64,000 nt of DNA from Legionella lytica (GTDB lineage: Bacteria > Pseudomonadota > Gammaproteobacteria > Legionellales > Legionellaceae): positions 2,931,501 through 2,995,500 of the forward strand of contig NZ_CP071527.1 in NCBI RefSeq assembly GCF_023921225.1. The letters run 5' to 3'. This document shows positions 45,987-54,341 of the stretch, piece by piece. Made by a program: the position numbers and the translations under genes. Positions within the stretch are counted from its first letter, which is position 1; each line of letters begins with the position of its first letter. Under the pieces are notes generated by a model. It had not been told where the DNA came from, searched no databases, and saw only the letters and a list, made by a program, of their open reading frames with translations.

Positions 45987-47558
45987 ATGAGACGCCAATG
46001 GTATCTCGGTTTTGCAATCATAGTACTGATCGCCCTGGCGATATTTATCATGCTGAAAGACATCCGATGGTTTTTTGTATTTCTCACCCCCATCATCATT
46101 CTTTGGATTTACGACCTAACTCAGAAAAAACACACGATTTTGCGTAATTTCCCCGTACTGGGACATATACGCTATTTTTTAGAATTTATCCGTCCAGAAA
46201 TCCAACAATACTTTATCGCCACCGATGAAAGTGAACTTCCCTATAATCGAGAAACACGCTCCTTAATCTATGAGCGTGCCAAAAACACACGCGACACCAT
46301 TCCCTTTGGTACGGAACGCGATATTTTGAGTATTGGTTACACCTGGGCTTTGCATTCGCTAGCCCCTAAACACTCCTCAGAGGTCGAGTCACGCATTCAA
46401 GTTGGTGGTCCGGATTGCCTGCAACCGTATAGTGCCTCCCGATTTAATATTTCCGGCATGAGTTTTGGCGCATTATCTGGAAACGCGATTATGGCCATGA
46501 ATAAGGGGGCTATGCTCGGTGGCTTTTACCAAAGTACCGGAGAAGGCGGTTTAAGTCCTTATCATTTACAAGGAGGGGATCTGGTTTTCCAAATCGGTAC
46601 CGCCTATTTTGGTTGCCGCACCGCAGAGGGGAAATTTGATGAACAAGAATTTGCCCTAGAAGCGAATCGCAAAGAAGTAAAAATGATTGAAATCAAACTT
46701 TCTCAAGGTGCTAAACCCTCACATGGCGGGATTTTACCGGCAGCAAAACTTACCGAAGAAATTGCCAAGGCAAGAAAAGTACCCATGGGTAAAGATGTAA
46801 TGTCTCCCATCGCCCACACGGCATTTAGCACCCCCGTTGGTTTATTAGAATTTATTAAAAAACTACGAGAACTCTCCGGGGGCAAACCCATCGGCTTTAA
46901 ACTATGCTTAGGCCGCCGAGATGAATTTTTTGCGATTTGTAAAGCGATGTTAGAAACGAAGATTCTACCTGACTTTATTACAGTTGATGGCGCAGAAGGC
47001 GGTACTGGGGCCGCTCCGGTAGAATATACAAACTTTATTGGAACGCCCTTAGAGGCAGGTTTAGTCTTTGTTCATAATGCCCTGGTGGGCATTGGTGTTC
47101 GTGATAAAATTCGTATTATTTGTAGTGGAAAAGTGGCTAATGGCTTCGACATACTCACCAATATTGCTCTTGGCGCAGATATGTGTAACGCAGCTAGAGC
47201 CATGATGCTCGCCACTGGATGCCTACAAACCAAACAATGTAATGCCAATACCTGCCCCACTGGGGTTACAACTCAAAATAAACGCCTGCAGTATGGCTTG
47301 GTCGTTGATGAAAAAAAACAGCATGTCGCTAACTTTCATAAAAATACGGTAAAAAGCTTTTTAGAGATGGTTGGTGCATTGGGTTTAGACAACCCCAGTG
47401 ATTTGAAACCTTCGCATATTATGAGACGTACTGGAGTTGATGAGGTTAAAAGTTTTGAGCAGATTTATGATTATTTAACTCCTGGACAATTGTTAGGTAG
47501 GGATATTCCCGCAAGTTACAAAAAAGATTGGGAGACCGCTAACCCAGCGCATTTTTAA
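45987..47558 (+). CDS. FMN-binding glutamate synthase family protein, membrane-anchored
   Basis: 523 residues. Two hydrophobic helices (6-24 and 30-43) anchor it to the inner membrane. The rest is the central/FMN barrel of glutamate synthase: NISGMSFGALSGNAI, GEGGLSPYH, SQGAKPSHGGILPA, VDGAEGGTGAAP. The cluster motif CLQTKQCNANTCPTG provides three Cys for a 3Fe-4S centre. It lacks the amidotransferase domain, so it does not make glutamate from glutamine alone; the acceptor and donor are unknown. AAAAGGAG 7 nt before the ATG. Confidence 0.88.
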   Translation: MRRQWYLGFAIIVLIALAIFIMLKDIRWFFVFLTPIIILWIYDLTQKKHTILRNFPVLGHIRYFLEFIRPEIQQYFIATDESELPYNRETRSLIYERAKNTRDTIPFGTERDILSIGYTWALHSLAPKHSSEVESRIQVGGPDCLQPYSASRFNISGMSFGALSGNAIMAMNKGAMLGGFYQSTGEGGLSPYHLQGGDLVFQIGTAYFGCRTAEGKFDEQEFALEANRKEVKMIEIKLSQGAKPSHGGILPAAKLTEEIAKARKVPMGKDVMSPIAHTAFSTPVGLLEFIKKLRELSGGKPIGFKLCLGRRDEFFAICKAMLETKILPDFITVDGAEGGTGAAPVEYTNFIGTPLEAGLVFVHNALVGIGVRDKIRIICSGKVANGFDILTNIALGADMCNAARAMMLATGCLQTKQCNANTCPTGVTTQNKRLQYGLVVDEKKQHVANFHKNTVKSFLEMVGALGLDNPSDLKPSHIMRRTGVDEVKSFEQIYDYLTPGQLLGRDIPASYKKDWETANPAHF

Positions 47559-47595
47559 AGGAAAACCCGAATCAAAGCCAGAAAGTATTTTAGGC

Positions 47596-47619
47596 GTAGC
47601 CTGGTTGCTTGCAACCAGG
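47596..47619 (+). terminator. terminator hairpin and dispersed 24-nt palindrome (copy A)
   Basis: GTAG then CCTGGTTGC (47600-47608) and GCAACCAGG (47611-47619) form a 9-bp stem followed by TTTTCCTTTAATT, a good terminator for the glutamate-synthase-family gene. The same 24 nt occurs inverted at 52095-52118 with one mismatch. Confidence 0.7.
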
Positions 47620-47630
47620 TTTTCCTTTAA

Positions 47631-49055
47631 TTAGGCGACATCATAGCCACCGGCAACCGCGGTATAAACCTGCACCATACCATCAAGCAATTGAGCTTTC
47701 TCTTGAATTAGACTCAACTTACTGCGTTCCAAATTAATTTTAGCATTAATCACCGTACGATAATCTTTCGCTCCAGACGTATATTGAGCTAAAGCCAAGG
47801 CGTAAGATCTTTTGGCGGCCAGGTAGCCTTTCTTCGTTTGCAAATAGGCTAACTTATTCTTTTGCGCATTAGTCAGTGCATCATCAACATCCGCAAACGC
47901 GCTACGAAGTGTTGCTAAATAATTGTAATAAGTTGCTTTAAACCCTGCTTTCGCTGATTTAATATTTTGATAGGCACTTGGATTAAATACCTTCATTGAG
48001 GCTACTGCTTGGGCTACCCACAAATTAGTACTTATTTTTAAAAGATTCGTTAAATCCACAGAAGCCTTACCAACTAAACCAGTTAAACTAATGGTCGGAA
48101 AAAATTCTGCATAAGCAATCCCAATTTGGGCATAAGACATTCTGACATTATTAGTGGCAATCATAATATCAGGACGATTTTTTAAAACCGATGAAGGCAG
48201 TTGTTGCGGAATAATCTGCTTTACCTTAAGAGCCAATAAGCTGCGCTGCGTTCTCACCGGTCCTGGGTTTTGATTCAATAATAACTGAATGGTATTTTCA
48301 CTTTGAGCAATAATTCCTTCAATCTGCGGAATCCTTGTTTCCTCTTGTGCCAATTGTTGGTCAATACTGGTCAGCGTTTCTAAGTCGCTGGCTCCTTTTT
48401 GGAAACGTACCTGTTCCAGTTGACGCAATTTCTTTAAATCTCGAGTTAATGCCCGCTCCACAGCCAACTGTTCACGTTGACTCAAGAGCATAAAATAGGT
48501 ACCGCTCATTTGGCTAATGATGCTCAGTTTGGTTGACTGCATCTGGGCTTGTTGTATCGCTAAAGAGGCTTTAGCCGATTTAATATTACTAACATTACTT
48601 AAGCCACTCACCGTATAACTGGGTACAAAACCCGCATAATAGCCTCTAAATCGAGGTCTAGGAAAATTTGCAAAAAATGCGTTATTGGCCAACTGGCTGC
48701 TGGGAGTAATATGTGGATTCCAGGTGCCACCAGTAAAGCCGCTAGCACTGGCATCAAATGTTGGAATCCACGCATATTGAGCCGCCTTAAGCTGGGCTTG
48801 CGCTTGTTCAATGGTCGCGTAGGAACCTTTAATACTGTCATTGGTTTGCAGCGCCTGAACAATGAGATGTGTCAATTGTGGATCATTGATCTTGTTCCAC
48901 CAGGCAACTCGATTTAGCTCAGTCTTATCTTGGACATATTTAATACCAGTACGGGTGCTCTTAGGGTAAGTCACCTGCTCATTGACCTTACAATTTTTGC
49001 AACAGCCTCCAAGCAAAATAACCAACAAAGAGCAAAAGATAATCGTTTGTTTCAT
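47631..49055 (-). CDS. outer-membrane efflux lipoprotein (TolC/NodT family)
   Basis: 474 residues. Lipobox LLGGC with lipidated Cys18. The mature protein has two repeats of the OEP family: WWNKINDPQLTHLIVQALQTNDSIKGSYATIEQAQAQLKAA-type helices, followed by the second repeat (VRMSYAQIGIAYAEFFPTISLTG, YLAAKRSYALALAQYTSGAKDYRTVINA). It forms the outer-membrane channel for the ABC exporter encoded upstream; the gap is 47 nt. Confidence 0.9.
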   Translation of the reverse strand: MKQTIIFCSLLVILLGGCCKNCKVNEQVTYPKSTRTGIKYVQDKTELNRVAWWNKINDPQLTHLIVQALQTNDSIKGSYATIEQAQAQLKAAQYAWIPTFDASASGFTGGTWNPHITPSSQLANNAFFANFPRPRFRGYYAGFVPSYTVSGLSNVSNIKSAKASLAIQQAQMQSTKLSIISQMSGTYFMLLSQREQLAVERALTRDLKKLRQLEQVRFQKGASDLETLTSIDQQLAQEETRIPQIEGIIAQSENTIQLLLNQNPGPVRTQRSLLALKVKQIIPQQLPSSVLKNRPDIMIATNNVRMSYAQIGIAYAEFFPTISLTGLVGKASVDLTNLLKISTNLWVAQAVASMKVFNPSAYQNIKSAKAGFKATYYNYLATLRSAFADVDDALTNAQKNKLAYLQTKKGYLAAKRSYALALAQYTSGAKDYRTVINAKINLERSKLSLIQEKAQLLDGMVQVYTAVAGGYDVA

Positions 49056-49102
49056 TAGGGTATGTCCTAAAATAAATAGCGTTCGCTTATAACCAGATGA
49101 AT

Positions 49103-50257
49103 TTAATCAAGTTTTGTTCTAAATATTTTTCCCGTTAAGAAAACTAAAATCACGGCGATTATAATAATTGGTAAAATATTTGGCACAATTTGGCCTATAG
49201 TATTGCCTTTCAATAAAATCCCCCGCGTTATGCGCGTAAAATAAGTCATCGGCATGCAGGACCCAATTACTTGAGCCCAGCCCGGCATGCCATAAAAAGA
49301 AAAAATATAACCCGACAAAAACATAGAGGGTAATTGATAAAAAACACTAAGCTGCATCGCTTGCATCGGTGTACTGGCAAGAGTGGAAAAAATCATCCCG
49401 ACCATTAAGTTAGCAATAATAAAGGGCGCTGCAGCAATATAAAGTAATAAAATACTGCCTTCTGTAGGAATATTAATGAGCAACTTACCAAAAACTAAAA
49501 TACTGGTTAACTGCAAATAACCTAAAACGATATAGGGTATCACCTTACCCAGAATAATCTCCGTTGGTTTTAACGGGGTACTCAACAGCATTTCCATTGT
49601 GCCTGCTTCTTTTTCCGAGGTAATGGCAGTGGAAGTCAGCATCACCATTGTTAGAGTAAGTAATACACCTATCAGACCTGGAACAATATTATAAGAACTA
49701 ATATTGGCTTCATTATAAAGCCGATGGATGGTCAGATTCACACTTCTTGATGATTTTGTCGGTGAAGGAGAGCCTAAACCTTGTTTATTAAAAGAATCCA
49801 GCGTTTGATTCAGTATAGGCAATGCATTACCCAACGCGCCGGCACTACTTCCCGGATCAGAACCATCAATTTCCACCAATAATTGTGGGTTTTCATTACG
49901 AATGTATTTTCGGGTAAAATTAGGAGGGATGGTGAAAGCCAAACTGATTTTACTGTTGGCAAAATCTTGGTCTTTTTCATACTCACTAGATGCTTTGGTC
50001 TGCACCTTAAAGTAACCGGAGGCCTCAAGCCCACTCACATAACTTCGCGTTAGTGGCGTGTTGTCGTAACTAATAATGGTGGTCGGTAAATGCTTAGGAT
50101 CAAATTCAATGGCAAAGCCAAAAAGAATGAGCAACATAATAGGTAAAATGACCAGCATCGCAATCGTGCCACGATCCCGAGTGATCAAAATAAACTCTTT
50201 GCGGATTAAGCCCGTCAGACGTGCTAGTGAAATACCTTGAAAATGCTTTAATTTCAT
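49103..50257 (-). CDS. ABC-2 type exporter permease
   Basis: 384 residues. One N-terminal membrane helix (AMLVILPIMLLILFGFAIEF), a periplasmic domain of about 140 residues, then five helices from residue 185 (IVPGLIGVLLTLTMVML). EKEAGTMEMLLSTPLKPTEIILGKVIPY is the ABC-2 coupling motif. It is the only permease of the operon, so a homodimer is expected. Its ATG overlaps the ATPase stop (ATGA). Confidence 0.9.
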   Translation of the reverse strand: MKLKHFQGISLARLTGLIRKEFILITRDRGTIAMLVILPIMLLILFGFAIEFDPKHLPTTIISYDNTPLTRSYVSGLEASGYFKVQTKASSEYEKDQDFANSKISLAFTIPPNFTRKYIRNENPQLLVEIDGSDPGSSAGALGNALPILNQTLDSFNKQGLGSPSPTKSSRSVNLTIHRLYNEANISSYNIVPGLIGVLLTLTMVMLTSTAITSEKEAGTMEMLLSTPLKPTEIILGKVIPYIVLGYLQLTSILVFGKLLINIPTEGSILLLYIAAAPFIIANLMVGMIFSTLASTPMQAMQLSVFYQLPSMFLSGYIFSFYGMPGWAQVIGSCMPMTYFTRITRGILLKGNTIGQIVPNILPIIIIAVILVFLTGKIFRTKLD

Positions 50258-51156
50258 CGCATTAGCCCAATAAATACCTCTTCAAAAGAGGGCGTTACTT
50301 CTTTAAAGGATACCTCAGAGTGCTCCTCGATAAGCTTCCGCAAGGACTCATAATTCCGGGAGGAGATGCGTAATTCATTATTAACAATTGAAACTAGAAC
50401 GTTAGGATAACTGCCATTAATTTGCTCCATTAATGCATTTTGCTCTTGTCGTGTTATCTCCGGCACGTAGGTTTTAACATGGGATTGCGGAACCAAGTCG
50501 TTAGTGCGCCCGGCGTACAATAATTTCCCAATGTTGATGTAAGCTAAATCCGTACACTTTTCCGCCTCGTCCATATAATGGGTAGTCACCAAAATGGTGG
50601 TGCCATCGCGTGAGGAAATCTTATGTAAATAATCCCAAAACTCTTTGCGAGCTTTAGGGTCCACACCGGCTGTAGGCTCATCTAAAAAGAGCATTTGCGG
50701 TTTATGCAGTAAACTGCACGCCAAAGCCAGACGCTGCTTCCAACCACCAGATAAATTGCCAGCCTGTACTTTACGATAACGCTCCAGTTCCAAATCCTCG
50801 ATCATTTCCTCAATTACTTGCTTTGAGTTTTTTACTTGGAAAATATCAGCGACAAAACGTAGATTTTCATAGACGGTTAACCCGGTATAAAAACTGAATT
50901 TTTGTGGCATATAGCCAGTGTGCTTTTTGATCTCATCGCTTTGCGTACGAATGTCATAGCCTAAGCAATACCCCGAACCATCAGTGGGGGATAATAAACC
51001 ACAGATCATACGAATAGTCGTCGTCTTACCACTACCATTGGAACCAAGAAAGCCGAATATGGCCCCCTTCTCTACTTGTATCGAAATATGATCAACCGCC
51101 AGTTTTTTATCAAACTCTTTAGTTAAATTAGTTACATCAATGGCAAGATCATTCAT
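50254..51156 (-). CDS. ABC exporter ATPase
   Basis: 300 residues. Walker A GSNGSGKTT (38-46), Q-loop YMPQKFS, signature LSGGWKQRLALACSLL, Walker B MLFLDEPTAGVDP, switch His in VTTHYMDEAEKC. The C-terminal 80 residues resemble the DrrA/YhiH-type regulatory tail. A single nucleotide-binding domain, so it works as a dimer. Overlaps the membrane-fusion gene by 8 nt and the permease gene by 4 nt. Confidence 0.93.
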   Translation of the reverse strand: MNDLAIDVTNLTKEFDKKLAVDHISIQVEKGAIFGFLGSNGSGKTTTIRMICGLLSPTDGSGYCLGYDIRTQSDEIKKHTGYMPQKFSFYTGLTVYENLRFVADIFQVKNSKQVIEEMIEDLELERYRKVQAGNLSGGWKQRLALACSLLHKPQMLFLDEPTAGVDPKARKEFWDYLHKISSRDGTTILVTTHYMDEAEKCTDLAYINIGKLLYAGRTNDLVPQSHVKTYVPEITRQEQNALMEQINGSYPNVLVSIVNNELRISSRNYESLRKLIEEHSEVSFKEVTPSFEEVFIGLMR

Positions 51157-51985
51157 CGGTTAATTCCAGCGTTACTGGCTGTCCAAGACGGATTTTTTCT
51201 AAATCGGGGGTATCAATTTTCACTTCGACTCTAAAGACTAAGCGCTGACGTTCCTCACGTGAATAAATAATAGGCGGCGTATATTCAGCAATGTTAGAAA
51301 TATAGTAAATGTGACCAGTCGCAAAATTGTCATTGGCACTCGTTTTAATATTAATTTTTTGATTAAGCCGTACTCGGTTTAATTGAGTCTCTGGAACAAA
51401 AAAGATGGCCTTGATATTCTTGGTGGTAACCAGCGAAAGGACTGGGTAACCTGGCTGCACAAACTCTCCCCGGGTATAGTAGGTATCAAAGATAATTCCG
51501 CGCTCGGTAGCAAAATTTTCTTTACGGGCAACTTGCCATTTCTTATCGGCAGTATCTACCTGGCTACTTTTAATTCGCGCATCAATATCAGCCAATTGTT
51601 GTTTGGAAACATTTAAATCTCTTCGTGCTGCATCCAAATCATTTTGGCTCGCAGCATTTTGTTTGCGCATATCCACTATACGACGATAGTTCACTTCATT
51701 ATAGTGAATTTGGCTTAAGGTTTGCTCACGTTGAGCTTGCAGTGATTTTTTGTTTAATTCACTCATGTCTACGCGATAAAGCTCGCTGGTTTGCTCCAGC
51801 CTAAATAAAAATTGATCCTTGGGGACCAACTGACCTCTGAGTACGGCAAGCTCGGTAAGTCGCCCTCCAAAGTCTGCGGATAAATAAACAAGATCGGCAT
51901 CAACATAGCCGCTAAACAAGTTATCTTCCTTTTTGCAAGCCGTCAGTGATAGAAAAATCAGCCCTAAGAACCACAACTTACGCAT
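51149..51985 (-). CDS. HlyD-type membrane-fusion lipoprotein
   Basis: 278 residues. Lipobox LTAC (Cys17). The biotinyl-lipoyl half motif FSGYVDADLVYLSADFGGRLTELAVLRGQLVPKDQFLFRLE, a short coiled coil (65-140), then the beta-barrel part with GEFVQPGYPVLSLV. It bridges the ABC transporter and the outer-membrane factor in the periplasm. First gene of the four-gene export operon; substrate not evident (drugs or lipids are typical for YhiI/YbhG relatives). Confidence 0.9.
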   Translation of the reverse strand: MRKLWFLGLIFLSLTACKKEDNLFSGYVDADLVYLSADFGGRLTELAVLRGQLVPKDQFLFRLEQTSELYRVDMSELNKKSLQAQREQTLSQIHYNEVNYRRIVDMRKQNAASQNDLDAARRDLNVSKQQLADIDARIKSSQVDTADKKWQVARKENFATERGIIFDTYYTRGEFVQPGYPVLSLVTTKNIKAIFFVPETQLNRVRLNQKINIKTSANDNFATGHIYYISNIAEYTPPIIYSREERQRLVFRVEVKIDTPDLEKIRLGQPVTLELTDE

Positions 51986-52094
51986 ATCACACCCGTCCTG
52001 AGTTTTATTACTTCACCGCAAATTTTAAGCTTTCTATCATATGCTTAAGAAGAATGCCTGTCAAAATAGAAGGTGTTCACAGCACTCATAATCT

Positions 52095-52118
52095 CCTGGT
52101 AGCAAGCAACCAGGCTAC
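52095..52118 (-). repeat. dispersed 24-nt palindrome (copy B)
   Basis: CCTGGTAGC...GCAACCAGG followed by CTAC is the inverted copy of 47596-47619 with one mismatch. The two copies bracket the export operon in opposite orientation. A partial CCCGGATTTCGCTGCG-type repeat element follows at 52131-52156. Confidence 0.65.
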
Positions 52119-52189
52119 ATTTAGAAGTAGTCTGGGGCAACGCAGCGAAATCCGGGAAGTCATGAGTACGGCGAATTCAGCTAGATGTT

Positions 52190-52747
52190 TTACGCTTTCC
52201 ACTTAATATTGCAGCCGATACTTGGCTTTTGTTCAGCATTTACTGGTTTTCCTGCCAAAATACAATCCAACGCAGCGTGCAAGTGCTCCCCAGTTAGAGG
52301 CTTATTATTTCCAGGAGTCGAGTCGTCAAGACAGCCACGATAGACACATAACAAATCCTTATCAAACACATAAAAATCTGGGGTACACGCGGCCTGATAA
52401 GCCTTTGCTACCTCTTGGCTTTCATCGTACAAATAAGGGAAGCTGTACTGAGCATCCTGTGCTTCAAGATGCATTTTTTCTGGGCTATCCTCAGGATATT
52501 TTTCCACATCATTAGAGCTAATCGCAATAAAGCGTATCCCTTGGGGTTGATAGAGATTGGCTAATTCAACCAGTTTAGGTTGCACATGTTTTACATAAGG
52601 ACAGTGATTACATAAGAACATAATTACAGTGGCAATGGAGGATTTGCCTTCCTGGAGGCTCAACATTTTATTGTTGCGGGTATCCATTAAATTAAAATCT
52701 GGTGCTTTGCTACCTAAAGGCAGCATTGTGGATGGTGTTGCAGCCAT
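52190..52747 (-). CDS. thioredoxin-fold (AhpC/TSA-like) protein
   Basis: 185 residues, no signal peptide. GSKAPDFNLMDTRNNKMLSL is the usual opening of peroxiredoxin/TlpA-like proteins; VIMFLCNHCPYVKHV holds a C-x-x-C redox pair; AISSNDVEKYPEDSPE and CTPDFYVFDKD follow. This matches the 'thioredoxin family protein' with the CNHCPYV signature, a cytosolic thiol oxidoreductase or peroxiredoxin-like enzyme. GAGGA about 6 nt before the ATG. Confidence 0.87.
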   Translation of the reverse strand: MAATPSTMLPLGSKAPDFNLMDTRNNKMLSLQEGKSSIATVIMFLCNHCPYVKHVQPKLVELANLYQPQGIRFIAISSNDVEKYPEDSPEKMHLEAQDAQYSFPYLYDESQEVAKAYQAACTPDFYVFDKDLLCVYRGCLDDSTPGNNKPLTGEHLHAALDCILAGKPVNAEQKPSIGCNIKWKA

Positions 52748-52817
52748 AAAAATTCCTCATTAATTAGCGAAAAGGTATAGTGCTCCTGTTTATTTATTAA
52801 GTAAAGGCCGTGAGTCC

Positions 52818-52848
52818 TTGACTTTATTCAAGCGAACAGTGTTATACT
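52818..52848 (+). promoter_or_regulatory. promoter of 6S RNA
   Basis: TTGACT (52818-52823) and TATACT (52843-52848), spacing 19 nt (or 18 with TGACTT). Transcription would start near 52854, at the closing stem of 6S RNA. Confidence 0.55.
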
Positions 52849-52853
52849 TAAAC

Positions 52854-53012
52854 TAACCCGGTGGGGAGTGATTTTCGAACCAATGCTAACAGCATGGGAG
52901 ACATCCTGCAGTCGGTGTTGTGCATGCCCACCTTGTAGTGGGAAGCCTGAGCCGATTCAATCGTCACCCACTTGAACCTCAGGGTTCAAAATCCATGCCT
53001 ATCGGGCTACCT
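52854..53012 (+). ncRNA. ssrS: 6S RNA
   Basis: The sequence aligns by eye with E. coli 6S RNA. GCATGCCC...GGGAAGCCT (from 52928 onwards) parallels GCATGCTC...GAGAAGCCT. CGTCACCCACTTGAACC followed by GGGTTCAA (ending near 52988) parallels the conserved hairpin in the 3' central bulge. The 5' AACCCGGTGGGG pairs imperfectly with the 3' GCCTATCGGGCTA to close the rod. 6S RNA mimics an open promoter and binds sigma-70 RNA polymerase holoenzyme. Ends are approximate. The 3' end abuts the stop codon of the gene on the other strand. Confidence 0.85.
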
Positions 53013-54170
53013 TTATACCTTCATACACGCGCTTGGCTTGATGCCATGCTCTTCATAAGACCGCTGCACAAAGTTCTTAAAAAAAGTATCCGCAGACACA
53101 CCACAACGATTAAATAAATACTTTTTCGGTAAGGTGTGAGCGTAATCGTCCCCAATATTAACAACTGATGCTTCCATTTTGCGGTTTCGCGCCTTTTCCT
53201 TTGCCTCGTGCTTCGTCTTTTTTAACTTATTTAAAGTGTTTGCATCAATCAGCTCTTCATCTTCCCATTGACGAAGTTGTGAATCAATATCCCCCTTTAT
53301 CTGCCTACGCTCCTCTCTTAAACCAAGATGCAAGGAACTTTCATGTGGTATAGCCAAATCATCTAGGGTTTCTGCAGTACGCGTAGCTCTAGAAGTACGT
53401 ACCAGCATGTAATCCCGAAATTCCTCAGGAATATCCTGAAACAGTTCTGAAATAGAGACATACCATGCCGAATTGAAAATGATAAGCGCACAGAGAAAAC
53501 CGAGTACTCCCCCCAGAATAGGTATGCTTTCAACATGACTCAAAACAAGTTTTAGACTTGAAGCGAAAGAACGGTCATTAAACAAATTAACTTTCTGACC
53601 CTGCTGATGAAAATACCAAGCAACACAGGTAGCAATGCCGCCGCCAATCGATAAGCCATTTAAAGTAATATTCTCGGGAGAAACACCCTGATCTAATAAT
53701 CGTTGAACCTGAGCAATGCCATCGATAATTAAATGACACATAAACTGAAGTTGGCCTTGGCTTCGACCAACATTGCGATAGTTAAAACCAATAACATTCG
53801 TTTGCAAATCACGCGCATTGTCTTGCATCTCAATTAGCGATTGCTCATAAACTTTAAAATTGCAATTAAAGTTTATGATAAAGGTTTGATGTTGAGGCTC
53901 AAGTTCTTGTTGCGCTCTATGCCTTATTTCCAAAGTATCGAGTTGTGCCTCATCAAAGGTTACTATTGTATGGTGTTCATGCCGTAATACGTCATCATCG
54001 AATTGACTCGCCTCATTAATGAATAGGGCGCTAAAGTCTCCAGCTTGCGATGGTAGCGCATAGCGGCCTAAAAAAGAGTCCATCCAACCTGGAGCAGCCG
54101 TGAAATTAAATAGAGGATTATGCTCATGGGAGGAAGGTAATTTGCTGGGTTCTGGGGCATTATAAAGCAC
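53013..54170 (-). CDS. alpha/beta-hydrolase, candidate effector (SidB/CHLPS-like)
   Basis: 385 residues, GTG start. A nucleophile elbow LNGLSIGGGIA has Ser174 in G-x-S-x-G; before it, TNVIGFNYRNVGRSQG is the usual strand-loop of such hydrolases. A hydrophobic segment near 215-235 (ILGGVLGFLCALIIFNSAW) could touch membranes. A charged coiled stretch (280-330) precedes a final GDDYAHTLPKKYLF that may supply the catalytic His. The overall layout recalls Chlamydia CHLPS/DUF818 proteins and the Legionella SidB group, an uncertain assignment. Convergent with 6S RNA. Confidence 0.6.
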   Translation of the reverse strand: MLYNAPEPSKLPSSHEHNPLFNFTAAPGWMDSFLGRYALPSQAGDFSALFINEASQFDDDVLRHEHHTIVTFDEAQLDTLEIRHRAQQELEPQHQTFIINFNCNFKVYEQSLIEMQDNARDLQTNVIGFNYRNVGRSQGQLQFMCHLIIDGIAQVQRLLDQGVSPENITLNGLSIGGGIATCVAWYFHQQGQKVNLFNDRSFASSLKLVLSHVESIPILGGVLGFLCALIIFNSAWYVSISELFQDIPEEFRDYMLVRTSRATRTAETLDDLAIPHESSLHLGLREERRQIKGDIDSQLRQWEDEELIDANTLNKLKKTKHEAKEKARNRKMEASVVNIGDDYAHTLPKKYLFNRCGVSADTFFKNFVQRSYEEHGIKPSACMKV

Positions 54171-54262
54171 GATACAAACCTAAATCATATAGAGATAAGA
54201 CCGCGATTATTCCTATTTTATATACCAGTTGTCAAACTTTAGTTCACTTGAACTGTAGCCGG

Positions 54263-54337
54263 GATGGAGACGCCGCCGCAATCCGGGAGCGAAGCATGAT
54301 TCGAAAACCGAACCCAGATTACGGCGGCGCCTCCATC
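54263..54337. repeat. long imperfect palindrome after uvrB
   Basis: Arms 54263-54287 (GATGGAGACGCCGCCG then AATCCGGG) and 54313-54337 match at 22 of 25 positions with a 25-nt loop. It starts 5 nt beyond the uvrB stop, and resembles the CCGGATTACGC-type repeats common in Gammaproteobacteria. No T run, so a role in mRNA 3'-end protection is as likely as termination. Confidence 0.6.
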
Positions 54338-54341
54338 TCTC

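Noticed and set aside
52920..53117. Plus-strand frame of 65 codons over the 6S region
   Set aside because: The sequence is explained by 6S RNA, and the frame has no ribosome-binding site.
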